Assembly (NCBI RefSeq): GCF_900547205.1
Contig: NZ_URFY01000005.1
Location: 1-64,000 of the forward strand
DNA: 64,000 bases
Direction of reading: 5' to 3'
Source: an uncultured Bacteroides sp.
GTDB lineage: Bacteria > Bacteroidota > Bacteroidia > Bacteroidales > Bacteroidaceae
Position 1 is the first letter of the stretch, and every line of letters starts with the position of its first letter. The notes beneath the pieces are model-generated. The model made no database searches. It saw only the letters and a list, made by a program, of their open reading frames with translations, and was not told the origin of the DNA. A program made the position numbers and the translations under genes. Of this stretch, positions 18,496 to 27,601 are shown in pieces.

Positions 18496-19623
18496 TTATA
18501 AATAAGCGATGCCTTCTATTTCTACAAGTAATTCTTTTCTGCATACGTCGGCGCAGAGATAAGCTACCGGTACGCCGGGACAAAGCTTATCCATTTCTTC
18601 TTCCACCGCCTGCGTATCTTCTTCATTCTTAAGATATACACGGAGCACTTCCAGTTTTGCCGAAGAATCCGGCAGGTTTTCGTTCTTGCCGTCCGCTCCT
18701 ATCAGATGCCGGATGTTCTCTACCGTAATCCTAGTTTGTAGAAGGACATCATCGGAAGGAATGCTTTCTTCGCCACGGATGGCAGCCGTGCCGGAGATAT
18801 AGATGAATTTCTGCGCAGGGTCGGACAGCAGTTTTCCTCTTTCAAACTTGGGCGTTCCCTTCTTCATGTTCTCCCGGAGACTTATCAATACTTCGTCCGA
18901 ATAAACATGGGCCGCCCTTTGCCAGTCATTATCCAACGGTACAAGGTCTATATCTCCACTGACTGCATTAAAATCTATCTGTATGCCGCCGCCCTGCGCG
19001 CCAATCCCCGTTGCTGCCGGATAGCCCGACGGCCATTGCGAAGAAGCATAGTAGAACGCACGTACATCATTAAAATCCTGATAGCACTGATTGCCATGAT
19101 TGACTTCAGTAATATCTTCCAGATAATTCCACTGACGGACAATATCGCCGAAATTCATTCCTTCTGCTTTCAGTATTTTGTCTGCTTTACTGAAAACCTG
19201 CACCGACTGTTCCTTGGCGGGAAGCTCGATGTCGTCCGCACAAAGCCCTCCTGCCATTATCTCCCGATATCCTTCGGAAGCAATCTGCAGATAGCGGACG
19301 GAAGAAGTGAATTTCTCTTCTATCGTGACGGCAGAGTCAGCTATCATCGGCAGTGAATGCACTTCAAGAACCAGTTCTCCCACCAAAGGTTTCTGGACAA
19401 CAAGTGACAGCAGTGGGCGTGGTGACACGAAATGACTGTCCACCCATTGTTGCAAAAAGAAGCGGCGGGATAGATATTCCTTATTGTCCGCCACGGCGGT
19501 GAAGAAGATTAACCGAACTACTCCTTTATTACCCAGAGCGGTTAGAAGCAGTTCTTCCGCCATCTCCTCCCACGGTTTACCCGCTGCCTTGTAGATTTCA
19601 CATTTTATCCGATGATATTTCAT
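18496..19623 (-). CDS. Chorismatase-like (FkbO/Hyg5/XanB2-type) Rid-fold protein
   Basis: A 375-residue cytosolic protein without signal peptide. The C-terminal half carries the Rid/YjgF-type pattern FIYISGTAAIRGEES...LLQTRITVENIRHLIG and ends in LVEIEGIAYL. The middle reads WNYLEDI...FNDVRAFYY...PAATGIGAQGG. This order (WNY, FN..R, PAATGIG, ISGTA.I.G, LVEIEG) matches the chorismatase family, which hydrolyses chorismate to hydroxybenzoates or a dihydroxycyclohexadiene acid plus pyruvate; the Glu near the C-terminus fits the catalytic acid of that family. It lies 9 bp after the beta-propeller gene and 49 bp before ccsBA. A small aromatic acid may thus be linked to this redox system, but no downstream enzyme is present. 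Annotation pipelines may call it only a RidA-like protein. Confidence 0.65.
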   Translation of the reverse strand: MKYHRIKCEIYKAAGKPWEEMAEELLLTALGNKGVVRLIFFTAVADNKEYLSRRFFLQQWVDSHFVSPRPLLSLVVQKPLVGELVLEVHSLPMIADSAVTIEEKFTSSVRYLQIASEGYREIMAGGLCADDIELPAKEQSVQVFSKADKILKAEGMNFGDIVRQWNYLEDITEVNHGNQCYQDFNDVRAFYYASSQWPSGYPAATGIGAQGGGIQIDFNAVSGDIDLVPLDNDWQRAAHVYSDEVLISLRENMKKGTPKFERGKLLSDPAQKFIYISGTAAIRGEESIPSDDVLLQTRITVENIRHLIGADGKNENLPDSSAKLEVLRVYLKNEEDTQAVEEEMDKLCPGVPVAYLCADVCRKELLVEIEGIAYL

Positions 19624-19632
19624 ATTATAGTA

Positions 19633-20532
19633 TTAATGATAAGTTGTTACGCCATCCGGTTTGTCCAAAGTGTGCACTGACGACATCGTCTGCAATCCCG
19701 GGAAATTCTCCAATTGGTAAAGCACATTCTTCTGACGGTCTACCAACAGCATATGTACTTTATCTTTCGGGTTCACGTGTCCCGTCCAGTTTGTTATCAG
19801 GAAACGCCCGTCGGAGAAGTATTGAAACCCTCCGAGAAACTTCAACGGTTTGCCGGGAATGTCGGCATTCGAGAGTTCCCAGATTGTTTTTCCTTCTTCG
19901 GTCACTTCCATCAGACGGGGATTCCGGTCTTTATCTGCCACGGCAATCAATGTATGTCCGTTGGGCAGACGGGTGAGAGAATGCGGTCCACCGGGAACAT
20001 CCAGTTGCCACACCACCTTGCCGTTCGTATCATACTCCTTCACACACTGGTCGCCATAGTGTGCCACCAAGAAATGATCGTTATCCAGCCGGCGGGCATT
20101 ACGCATGAAAGCAAAGTCTTTGCTCTTCACCCCTTTGGGCAGGATGCAGGTTTCTTTCACTATTTTCCCTTTGGGGGATATCTCGAGCATACGCCCCGTA
20201 GTGCATTCGCCCACAAAAGTATTGCCATTCTTCAAGCGTTGGCAGGCAAAGACAGGACTTTCGGATTGATAATGAAAGATGGTATCGTTGGCACGAGTCA
20301 TTTCGAGTACGCCGTGTCCGGTGGTAAAGAGGATATTGCCGTTGGGCAATATCCATAAATCGTTGGAATCGGGCGCTTTGTGCTGCCACACTATCCGGTT
20401 GTTTTCCATCACAAATACGATTCCCTGCGAGTAGTCGGTTCCGGCAAACGTGTTCGTCTGGGCAAACAGGGCAGAAAAAGATACTGCCGAAAACAATACG
20501 GACAGAATCGCTATGTTACATATTCTTTTCAT
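19633..20532 (-). CDS. Secreted beta-propeller protein
   Basis: A 299-residue protein with a cleavable signal peptide (SAVSFSALFAQ) and about six propeller repeats. They follow the pattern LPNGNILFTTGHGVLEM, LKNGNTFVGECTTGRMLEI, LPNGHTLIAVADKDRNPRLMEV, typical of PQQ- or arylsulfotransferase-like propellers. It has no CXXCH motif. It should be periplasmic and lies 36 bp after the di-haem cytochrome gene, so it probably docks with or scaffolds the cytochromes. Substrate and activity are unknown. Confidence 0.75.
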   Translation of the reverse strand: MKRICNIAILSVLFSAVSFSALFAQTNTFAGTDYSQGIVFVMENNRIVWQHKAPDSNDLWILPNGNILFTTGHGVLEMTRANDTIFHYQSESPVFACQRLKNGNTFVGECTTGRMLEISPKGKIVKETCILPKGVKSKDFAFMRNARRLDNDHFLVAHYGDQCVKEYDTNGKVVWQLDVPGGPHSLTRLPNGHTLIAVADKDRNPRLMEVTEEGKTIWELSNADIPGKPLKFLGGFQYFSDGRFLITNWTGHVNPKDKVHMLLVDRQKNVLYQLENFPGLQTMSSVHTLDKPDGVTTYH

Positions 20533-20568
20533 ACTTATTTTTAATTTTATAGTGCTTACCGGCTTTAT

Positions 20569-22368
20569 TTACAAAGATAATACATATTCCGCCAATTCTT
20601 CCAGTTCTTCTTCCGTAACCGGCTTTTTCGGACCGTGAATCTTTAGCATATCTTTCATCGAATAGCTTCGCCCGTCATATAAATAGGGGGCCGTGCGCCA
20701 GCATTCGTTCAAGGCGGGCACATCCATAGACAGCCCTTTGTCCGGTCCTGTAGTCCAGCCTACTTTATATTGTTTCAAATCTGTGTAGTGCTCTCCCGAA
20801 TGACAGCTTGCACAACTTTCTTTAAAAAGCTTCTTACCTCTCTTGGCTTTCGCCGAAAGTTTGCCATTCTTAAGATACGGACTGAGCAGAGGTTTCAATG
20901 ACTTCAAATATTCATCGATTGATTCGTATATTTCATCATTACCTTCCATAAACAGAATGTATTTTACTCCCGAACGTACGGCAGTCTCGGCGTTTTTACG
21001 AATACCGGTTGCCATGCAAGGCGGGGTCTGATGAGAGAGAAGCAATGTCTTTGTATTCTTCGGATTGCCCATGCCGTCGTTCAGCAAATCCCAGTTGAGC
21101 CCATCCACACGTGCATCGTTAGGATGGCAGGTTGCACAACTTTGCCAGTTCTGAAAGCAAATGGTTGCATCATGAAAGTACATATCGCCCTTGCCCGTCT
21201 TTGTAAATGCCAGCGGAGAACCTAGAATCTGCTTCTTCACATTCTTGCCGTCCAAATCCATTGTCACCAGTTCCGAAGTATAATAATTGGCGGTGTATAT
21301 CTTATCGGCAGTAGCAACTACCGAACGGGGGCCTTTACCTTGCGTGGAAACAAACTCGCGGATACCATATAAGAATCCGGCATCATTGGGGATAATATCC
21401 CACGACCGGGTGGAAGGCGTCACCACTTCGCCCTGCTTTGCCTTGGCAAGACGGTCGTGCAAAGCAATGCGGTCGATACGTACCAGTTCCTGACTTCCGG
21501 CAGCAGCTACTATAATCTGCTTGTCGTCCGGAGTAACTATGACCGACCACGGATTGGCAGCTCCCTTCTGCGGAGTATCCAGCAGAACGGAAGTCAGCAG
21601 TTTCCGGTTTTTCAAGTCAATGATGGATAAGGTATTGGTTGACATCCATCCACGGTCCAACTGATTGGTAGGCAACTGGTAGCGGGCTATCAGATGGGTG
21701 ACATAAGCATAATTGCGGTTCTTGTCCACTGCCACAGATTTTACATCCGTAGCGCCGTTAGGCAACATGATGCGGGAGGTTACTTTCTTCGACGCTACAT
21801 CTACGATATCCAATTGCACGGCAATGGGATAAGCCTTAGAAGACATCTCAGGAAGATTGTTGGCAATCAGCAAGCAGGAGTCGCCGGCAAAAGCGGTCAT
21901 GGCAACCGGCTCACGCCCTACGCCGATTTTCGTTTTCAACTTTCGGGTGGCGGAGTCAATCTCCCAAAGCTCATTATTGAATCGCTGAGTCACCCAAAGC
22001 GATTTAGAGATAGGATTGTATAGGATATCCGAAGGAGTGGCGCCGCTCTTGGTCTTTGAATGTACCGAAAGTTTCTCTCCGTCGAGTTCGTACATCATTC
22101 CGGTGTTTCCGTCGCACACCACCCATAACTTTCCAGACGGGTCTTGCGTCATCGCATTCACCGGAGAAGAGAAGGACACTTTCCGCTCCATCTCCTTTCC
22201 GTCGGGCGACATTCTGATTAATTCGCTGCCCGCCCTGTTTGTTACGAACAGGGACGTTCCGTTGTCTGCCAGAAAAAGACGGTCCGGCGAGACGGTCTTC
22301 GCATCATCTTTCCAACTGGTACATAAAAGTACGGCCAAGATGCTAAGAGGTATCAATATCTTTTTCAT
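20569..22368 (-). CDS. YVTN beta-propeller / di-haem cytochrome c protein
   Basis: A 599-residue exported protein. The hydrophobic N-terminus ends in a Cys (VLLCTSW), but the site is not a canonical lipobox. Residues ~30-380 form a YVTN/NHL-type propeller. The C-terminal domain has two haem-binding motifs, CATCH (411-415) and CASCH (519-523), in an arrangement resembling MauG/cytochrome c peroxidase-type proteins. Its ATG overlaps the stop of the upstream HzsA-related gene (TAATG), so the two are translationally coupled and likely equimolar. It probably carries electrons or does redox chemistry in the periplasm. Confidence 0.8.
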   Translation of the reverse strand: MKKILIPLSILAVLLCTSWKDDAKTVSPDRLFLADNGTSLFVTNRAGSELIRMSPDGKEMERKVSFSSPVNAMTQDPSGKLWVVCDGNTGMMYELDGEKLSVHSKTKSGATPSDILYNPISKSLWVTQRFNNELWEIDSATRKLKTKIGVGREPVAMTAFAGDSCLLIANNLPEMSSKAYPIAVQLDIVDVASKKVTSRIMLPNGATDVKSVAVDKNRNYAYVTHLIARYQLPTNQLDRGWMSTNTLSIIDLKNRKLLTSVLLDTPQKGAANPWSVIVTPDDKQIIVAAAGSQELVRIDRIALHDRLAKAKQGEVVTPSTRSWDIIPNDAGFLYGIREFVSTQGKGPRSVVATADKIYTANYYTSELVTMDLDGKNVKKQILGSPLAFTKTGKGDMYFHDATICFQNWQSCATCHPNDARVDGLNWDLLNDGMGNPKNTKTLLLSHQTPPCMATGIRKNAETAVRSGVKYILFMEGNDEIYESIDEYLKSLKPLLSPYLKNGKLSAKAKRGKKLFKESCASCHSGEHYTDLKQYKVGWTTGPDKGLSMDVPALNECWRTAPYLYDGRSYSMKDMLKIHGPKKPVTEEELEELAEYVLSL

Positions 22369-24875
22369 TATTTTTGTTCTTTAGTTTGAAGGGATTGTAT
22401 GTACTGACGGATGTTTTCCTGTTCCTCCGCACGTGCTGCTTTCCGTTTGTTGTCGTAACGGTCGTAGAACTCCATGTCTTGCTGCGACCAGTTATTCGCT
22501 TCGCGGAACTCTCCGATTTGCGGTACAAGCAGGTCAATCCAAAGAGAGACTTTACGTATCTCCTGCGGAGTCAGCTTCGTTCCGCCATGTCCGTTCTCCA
22601 AGCGCTTGATAAGATTGCTTGTGTTGGAACCAGCAAAATAAGGCGGTAACAACGTCGGTTCGGACAAAGCACTGATCCAGTTTACTTCGGGATGATGGGC
22701 GTTTCCTCTCCACGAACCGTTGCTATTGTCCTGAGTGGCGTGTGTCAGACTCAGATAAGAATCGGTATATTTTCTCTTGCTGCGTCTGTCAAATACCTTC
22801 AAGTCTCCTTTCAGACTCATCAGTTGCTTCACTCCATCGTGGCAAGCAATGCAATGTCTGTCCCATATCGGCTGGATTTCTTTCAGGTAACTGAAATTAC
22901 GTTCTCCCATTTCATCTTCCGGCTGCAAAGCCTTGATGCCTTTATCCATTGCCATGGATACCGGATGTCCAGACACAGGAACCGTATTCTTATGTTCGTG
23001 GCATCCTACGCAACTCTGAACTTCGTTCGGCTGCAAGGTAGACCAACTGCGCATGGTCTGCACCACCCGGCCTTTTTCATCCAATGCCTGGAAATAGAGC
23101 GGTCGGCGTGCCGGAACCTTAAAGAAAGCGGAACCGTCGGGATATACATCCGTCACTCCGATTACTCTCTTCACATCCCATGCGGCATTGCCTACTCCCA
23201 CCGGAGTACTTGCCAATGCACCGCCTCCCTTGTCGATACCGTCCACTTCGCCTACACCTGCTGCACGAAATTGTATTTCTACAATGCGCAACTGCTTGAT
23301 GGTTCCGGGCTTCACGCCTTTCAGACCATCGCCTTCATAGATGTTCTGCATATAATATACGCCGTCGTTCTTACGATAATCTACCGTAGACGAACGGTGG
23401 AAAGGACGTTTGCGGGGGGCAACCAAGACAGGTTGATTGCAAGAGATATTCGGATCGGATACCAACAACTCCCGTTCGCCGTCCACATTCATCCAGTAGA
23501 TACCAAACTCCATCGGATGGCCTACGTGGTATCCAAGCGGAGTGTAAGAGATAAGAAACTCTGTTTCGTTCAGCGGAAAAGGGTGCTGGAACTGATCGTC
23601 AAATGCTCCGTAACTGTCGATGCGCTCTGCTTCCGGTTTGCGGAGGGGAGCTACAAACATGGTTCCTTCATTCTCGTCGCGTCCGGCTTCGGGGTCGATA
23701 ATGCCCAGTTTACCGTGCTGCGGGGTGTGATGTCCCATAAAGACAGTCATTACCTTGCGTGTTCCGGGAATCTGACGGGTTTGCGCCACCGTGGTGGGAA
23801 ACCAACTGTTCATTCCGTAGTACTCGGCCTGTCCTGTTCCGTCGGGGTTCATCTGGAATAGCGGTTGTGCCCATACCTGCCCGCGGTCGTTGTAATCCCA
23901 ACGGGTATAAACCACCCGTCCGTCATCGAGCAAAGTGGGAGTCACCGTGTGCACCTGGTCAAAGCCGACCTGACGCATATAGCGGCCTTCACGGTCGCAA
24001 AGGTACATATTGCTGACTTCGGTAAACCAGCAATCCACCGCGCTTCCGCAACGGGTGGAGTTGAAAAGGATATTTTCGTCCGGCAAATAGATTCCTTCGA
24101 TATCGGCATGACCTTTCCCGAAAGTCAGTTGCTTGAGGTCACGTGTCTGCAAGTCCATCTCATACAGATGAAAGTCGTCGTCTTTAGGCGAGGGCTTATA
24201 AGAGAAAAGCAAATGACGACCGTCGAAATGGAGATTAGGGTCGCGATATACACCGTCATCGTCGGTAAACAGTGTTTCTTCGTTCGCCCAGATGCCGTTC
24301 ATCTTTATCTTTGAAAGCGAACCGCCAGCAATGTAGTTGCATTCGGCACGGGCATCCGATACGCCTTCGGTGTAGGCAAAGAAAGAAGGACGCAGCGTGC
24401 GGTATTTGGTGAAAATAATCTCCGGCTGATTGGCCACGAATGTTCTCAAACGTTCGGTGCGTCTTCTCTCACACGCTTTCAGGTAGGATTGAAATGCGGC
24501 TTCGATGCTCAGGGGAGTATCCGTCACGGTTGCAGCTATGTTTAGCTTCTGCATACGGCGAGAAAGTTGCCGGGCGAAAGTTTCGGAGAACCAATTCACT
24601 TCGTTTCCATCTTGCAGCCACCAGTCGTAATAGACAGGGAATGTGCGCGTCATACTGCGATGTACATCCCGCACCTTGCGCTCCAACTCTTCCTTAGGGT
24701 TATCTTTCTTTTTTATCGCCTGCACTTCAGCAAAGTTCTTTTGCATTGCGACGATAAAACCGGATGCATCGACAGGCTGGAAAGTGGTTTCTTTCGTTTG
24801 CCAAGCGACGATGGAGAACAGCATACAACACGCCATTCCCCACTTGAAAAAATTCATGAACTTCAATCTTATCAT
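22368..24875 (-). CDS. HzsA-related di-haem protein
   Basis: An 835-residue exported protein with an N-terminal hydrophobic segment (residues ~8-25), a possible second start at MNFFKWG seven codons in, an alpha-helical region, a central TolB/WD40-like propeller (LHFDGRHLLFSYKPS..., LPDENILFNSTRCG...), then the segment GSAFFKVPARRPLYFQALD typical of the hydrazine-synthase alpha middle domain. Two haem motifs follow: CVGCH (622-626) and CIACH (675-679). Family members outside anammox bacteria are of unknown function and should not be assumed to make hydrazine. It is the first gene of the five-gene cytochrome operon. Confidence 0.8.
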   Translation of the reverse strand: MIRLKFMNFFKWGMACCMLFSIVAWQTKETTFQPVDASGFIVAMQKNFAEVQAIKKKDNPKEELERKVRDVHRSMTRTFPVYYDWWLQDGNEVNWFSETFARQLSRRMQKLNIAATVTDTPLSIEAAFQSYLKACERRRTERLRTFVANQPEIIFTKYRTLRPSFFAYTEGVSDARAECNYIAGGSLSKIKMNGIWANEETLFTDDDGVYRDPNLHFDGRHLLFSYKPSPKDDDFHLYEMDLQTRDLKQLTFGKGHADIEGIYLPDENILFNSTRCGSAVDCWFTEVSNMYLCDREGRYMRQVGFDQVHTVTPTLLDDGRVVYTRWDYNDRGQVWAQPLFQMNPDGTGQAEYYGMNSWFPTTVAQTRQIPGTRKVMTVFMGHHTPQHGKLGIIDPEAGRDENEGTMFVAPLRKPEAERIDSYGAFDDQFQHPFPLNETEFLISYTPLGYHVGHPMEFGIYWMNVDGERELLVSDPNISCNQPVLVAPRKRPFHRSSTVDYRKNDGVYYMQNIYEGDGLKGVKPGTIKQLRIVEIQFRAAGVGEVDGIDKGGGALASTPVGVGNAAWDVKRVIGVTDVYPDGSAFFKVPARRPLYFQALDEKGRVVQTMRSWSTLQPNEVQSCVGCHEHKNTVPVSGHPVSMAMDKGIKALQPEDEMGERNFSYLKEIQPIWDRHCIACHDGVKQLMSLKGDLKVFDRRSKRKYTDSYLSLTHATQDNSNGSWRGNAHHPEVNWISALSEPTLLPPYFAGSNTSNLIKRLENGHGGTKLTPQEIRKVSLWIDLLVPQIGEFREANNWSQQDMEFYDRYDNKRKAARAEEQENIRQYIQSLQTKEQK

Positions 24876-24923
24876 TTTTGTTGGTTATTTATATAATAAT
24901 TATGAGATCGTTTGTTATGTCCG

Positions 24924-24931
24924 CAAACTTA
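24924..24931 (-). promoter_or_regulatory. Possible -7 element of the cytochrome operon
   Basis: TAAGTTTG on the minus strand matches TAnnTTTG, ~50 bp upstream of the HzsA-related gene. A TTTG lies 14 bp further upstream, shorter than the usual spacing, so this is tentative. Confidence 0.4.
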
Positions 24932-25001
24932 AAGGTATTTATCTGCAAAGAAGGAAAAAGACAATTCATTAAAGGACAAAATCTAATCAAATGATAGATA
25001 A

Positions 25002-25089
25002 GCGGTAAATACAGGCTCTATATGCGGTGAATACAGGCTCTATATACGGTGAACGGAGCCTCTATATGTGGTAAACGCAGCCTCTATAT
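25002..25089. repeat. 22-bp tandem array B (4 units)
   Basis: Four contiguous 22-bp units with consensus RYGGTRAAYRCAGSCTCTATAT. The second half (CTCTATAT) is invariant. They lie in the 350-bp region between the divergent cytochrome operon and the zapA-rny operon, ~100 bp upstream of the promoter of the latter. No coding frame runs through them. Confidence 0.88.
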
Positions 25090-25189
25090 GACCTACGCTT
25101 CCCATAACTAAATAAAGAGGTGTTTCTCCATACCGATTCCCCCTATAAACGGCTATTTTAGGCTAAAAAGAACATTTTATACCGAAAAG

Positions 25190-25221
25190 TTTTTGTAATA
25201 TCAGAGTTAATCGTATTTTTG
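25190..25221 (+). promoter_or_regulatory. Bacteroides promoter of the zapA cluster
   Basis: TTTTTG (25190-25195) and TATTTTTG (25214-25221) are 18 bp apart, an excellent match to the Bacteroides -33/-7 consensus TTTG / TAnnTTTG. The inferred transcription start near 25228 excludes the GTG at 25221 as translation start and supports the ATG at 25242. Confidence 0.85.
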
Positions 25222-25241
25222 TGTACAATTTTGGTGTAGTG

Positions 25242-25535
25242 ATGACAGAAGAAGAAAAAAAGTTATTGAATACCTTTGAAACGAAGCTACGGCATTTGAT
25301 CTATTTACACGATGAATTAAAGCGTGAAAATGCCGGGTTGAAGAAGCAGCTTGATATGGAAAAGCTGAAGAATGAGAAGGTGCAAGCTCAATATGACGAA
25401 CTGGAAGTCAACTACACAAACCTAAAAACAGCTACGGCAATCAGCCTTAACGGCAGCGACGTAAAAGAGACGAAGCTGCGATTGTCAAAATTAGTGCGTG
25501 AAGTCGATAAATGCATCGCTTTGTTGAATGAATAA
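25242..25535 (+). CDS. Coiled-coil protein encoded before zapA (ZapB-like)
   Basis: A 97-residue protein made almost entirely of a heptad-repeat coiled coil (LIYLHDELKRENAGLKKQLD onwards). It is encoded 13 bp upstream of zapA. An in-frame GTG at 25221 lies inside the -7 promoter element, so I take the ATG at 25242, which gives a very short leader. By analogy with the ZapA-ZapB pair it may bridge or tune ZapA at the division ring; this is inferred from position and shape. Confidence 0.75.
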   Translation: MTEEEKKLLNTFETKLRHLIYLHDELKRENAGLKKQLDMEKLKNEKVQAQYDELEVNYTNLKTATAISLNGSDVKETKLRLSKLVREVDKCIALLNE

Positions 25536-25548
25536 AGAATAAAGATGT

Positions 25549-25839
25549 ATGAACGATAAGATAAAAATAAACCTGCAGATAGCAGATTCAAACTACCCGT
25601 TGACCATCAACCGCGAGGAAGAAGAAATGGTGAGGGAAGCTGCCAAACAGGTAAACATCAGGCTTAATGCGTATCGGGAACACTATAAGAACCTGGAACC
25701 GGACAAAATTATAGCTATGGTAGCCTATCAGTTCTCGTTAGAGAAACTGCAATTGATGCAACGTAATGATACCGCCCCCTATACGGAGAAGGTAAAAGAG
25801 CTAACTGAATTGCTGAAGGATTATTTCGAAGAGGAATAA
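25549..25839 (+). CDS. zapA: Cell division protein ZapA
   Basis: A 96-residue protein, the usual ZapA length. An N-terminal beta/alpha globular part (INLQIADSNYPLTINREEEEMVREAAKQVN) is followed by a C-terminal coiled coil. It binds and bundles FtsZ filaments at the division site. It sits between the coiled-coil gene and rny, an order common in Bacteroides. Confidence 0.88.
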   Translation: MNDKIKINLQIADSNYPLTINREEEEMVREAAKQVNIRLNAYREHYKNLEPDKIIAMVAYQFSLEKLQLMQRNDTAPYTEKVKELTELLKDYFEEE

Positions 25840-25872
25840 ACTGACAGCCATTCGCTGATAAGAGAAAAACAA

Positions 25873-25934
25873 CCACGCACTGCACAATATCCAAGCAAAA
25901 GCCCTGCTTAGATATTTGGCGGTGCGTTTTTTAT
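25873..25934 (+). terminator. Long hairpin terminator or attenuator between zapA and rny
   Basis: Nested stem: ACGCAC/GTGCGT outside, AATATC/GATATT and AAGCA/TGCTT inside, followed by a T-rich run. It may end the zapA transcript or reduce read-through into rny, which starts only 25 bp later. The gap is too short for a 6S RNA gene. Confidence 0.7.
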
Positions 25935-25959
25935 TTATATACTTAAATTAAATGTAGAA

Positions 25960-27495
25960 ATGATAGCAATAATAGCGACAGCAATTGCTTGCTTCATCGT
26001 AGGAGGTCTACTTTCATACTTACTTTTCAGGTATGGACTGAAATCCAAGTACGAAACTGTGCTCAAAGAAGCAGAGACGGAAGCGGAAGTAATTAAGAAA
26101 AACAAGCTGCTGGAAGTAAAGGAGAAATTCCTGAATAAGAAAGCGGATCTGGAAAAAGAAGTAGCACTGCGCAATCAAAAGATTCAGCAGGCGGAAAACA
26201 AACTGAAACAACGCGAGATGGTTCTCAGCCAGCGTCAGGAAGAAATCCAACGCAAAAAGATGGAAGCCGAAGCCGTGAAAGAGAACCTGGAAGCGCAACT
26301 TGTCATCGTAGACAAGAAGAAAGAAGAACTGGACAAGCTGCAACAGCACGAAATTGAGAAACTGGAAACGATCTCCGGACTCTCTGCCGAAGAAGCAAAA
26401 GAAAGATTGGTGGAATCTCTGAAAGAGGAAGCCAAAACACAGGCCCAGTCCTACATCAACGACATCATGGACGATGCCAAACTGACGGCAAGCAAAGAAG
26501 CTAAACGCATCGTTATCCAGTCTATCCAACGGGTAGCTACGGAAACTGCCATCGAAAACTCGGTTACGGTATTCCATATCGAATCGGACGAAATAAAGGG
26601 ACGCATCATCGGCCGTGAAGGACGTAACATTCGTGCACTGGAAGCTGCCACAGGTGTTGAAATCGTTGTGGACGATACCCCCGAAGCAATCGTACTTTCT
26701 GCTTTCGACCCTGTTCGCCGCGAGATTGCCCGCTTGGCATTGCATCAGCTTGTCACGGACGGACGTATCCACCCGGCACGCATCGAAGAAGTGGTGTCGA
26801 AGGTGCGCAAGCAAGTGGAAGAAGAAATCATTGAAACCGGTAAACGTACTACAATCGACCTTGGTATCCACGGGCTACATCCTGAACTGATTCGTATTAT
26901 CGGTAAGATGAAATATCGTTCTTCTTACGGTCAGAACTTGTTGCAACATGCACGCGAAACAGCTAATCTCTGTTCGGTGATGGCATCGGAACTGGGACTG
27001 AACCCAAAGAAAGCGAAACGTGCCGGATTACTGCATGATATTGGTAAAGTGCCCGATGAAGAACCGGAATTGCCACACGCATTGCTGGGTATGAAGCTCG
27101 CTGAGAAATATAAAGAGAAACCGGATATCTGCAACGCTATTGGTGCCCACCATGACGAAACAGAAATGACTAGTCTGTTGGCTCCCATCGTACAGGTATG
27201 TGATGCTATCTCTGGTGCTCGACCGGGTGCTCGTCGTGAAATCGTGGAGGCTTACATCAAGCGTCTGAACGATCTTGAACAACTGGCAATGGCTTATCCG
27301 GGCGTTACAAAGACTTATGCTATCCAAGCTGGACGCGAACTGCGCGTTATCGTCGGTGCGGACAAGATTGACGACAAGCAGACAGAAAGCCTGTCGGGCG
27401 AAATTGCCAAGAAGATTCAGGATGAGATGACTTATCCGGGACAGGTGAAGATTACTGTGATTCGCGAAACGCGTGCGGTTAGCTTCGCTAAATAA
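25960..27495 (+). CDS. rny: Ribonuclease Y
   Basis: A 511-residue endoribonuclease that initiates mRNA decay at the inner membrane. An N-terminal membrane helix (residues 2-24) is followed by a long charged coiled coil to ~200, a KH RNA-binding domain ([20 protein letters not shown]), and an HD domain with the metal-binding HD pair at 359-360 (LLHDIGK) and AHHDE downstream. Length and domain order are standard. A clear terminator follows. Confidence 0.97.
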   Translation: MIAIIATAIACFIVGGLLSYLLFRYGLKSKYETVLKEAETEAEVIKKNKLLEVKEKFLNKKADLEKEVALRNQKIQQAENKLKQREMVLSQRQEEIQRKKMEAEAVKENLEAQLVIVDKKKEELDKLQQHEIEKLETISGLSAEEAKERLVESLKEEAKTQAQSYINDIMDDAKLTASKEAKRIVIQSIQRVATETAIENSVTVFHIESDEIKGRIIGREGRNIRALEAATGVEIVVDDTPEAIVLSAFDPVRREIARLALHQLVTDGRIHPARIEEVVSKVRKQVEEEIIETGKRTTIDLGIHGLHPELIRIIGKMKYRSSYGQNLLQHARETANLCSVMASELGLNPKKAKRAGLLHDIGKVPDEEPELPHALLGMKLAEKYKEKPDICNAIGAHHDETEMTSLLAPIVQVCDAISGARPGARREIVEAYIKRLNDLEQLAMAYPGVTKTYAIQAGRELRVIVGADKIDDKQTESLSGEIAKKIQDEMTYPGQVKITVIRETRAVSFAK

Positions 27496-27522
27496 GGTTC
27501 AAAATAGAAAATCAAATAGGGA

Positions 27523-27546
27523 GGGCGAAGCAATTCGCCCTTTTTT
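27523..27546 (+). terminator. Rho-independent terminator of rny
   Basis: A 7-bp stem GGGCGAA/TTCGCCC with a four-base loop and six T, 28 bp after the rny stop. Confidence 0.93.
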
Positions 27547-27601
27547 AATGTAGGATAAGTTGACGTTTTTAGTCTATTTTATAATTAAAATACAATGAGC
27601 T

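Noticed and set aside
22692..23861. A 389-codon frame antisense to the HzsA-related gene
   Set aside because: It lies wholly within a gene with clear domains and haem motifs; its translation is not protein-like.
25221..25241. GTG at 25221 as the start of the ZapB-like protein
   Set aside because: The G at 25221 is the last base of the -7 promoter element, so the codon lies upstream of the likely transcription start.
25840..25959. A 6S RNA gene after zapA, as in many bacteria
   Set aside because: The gap is only 120 bp and is accounted for by a hairpin followed by a T-run.
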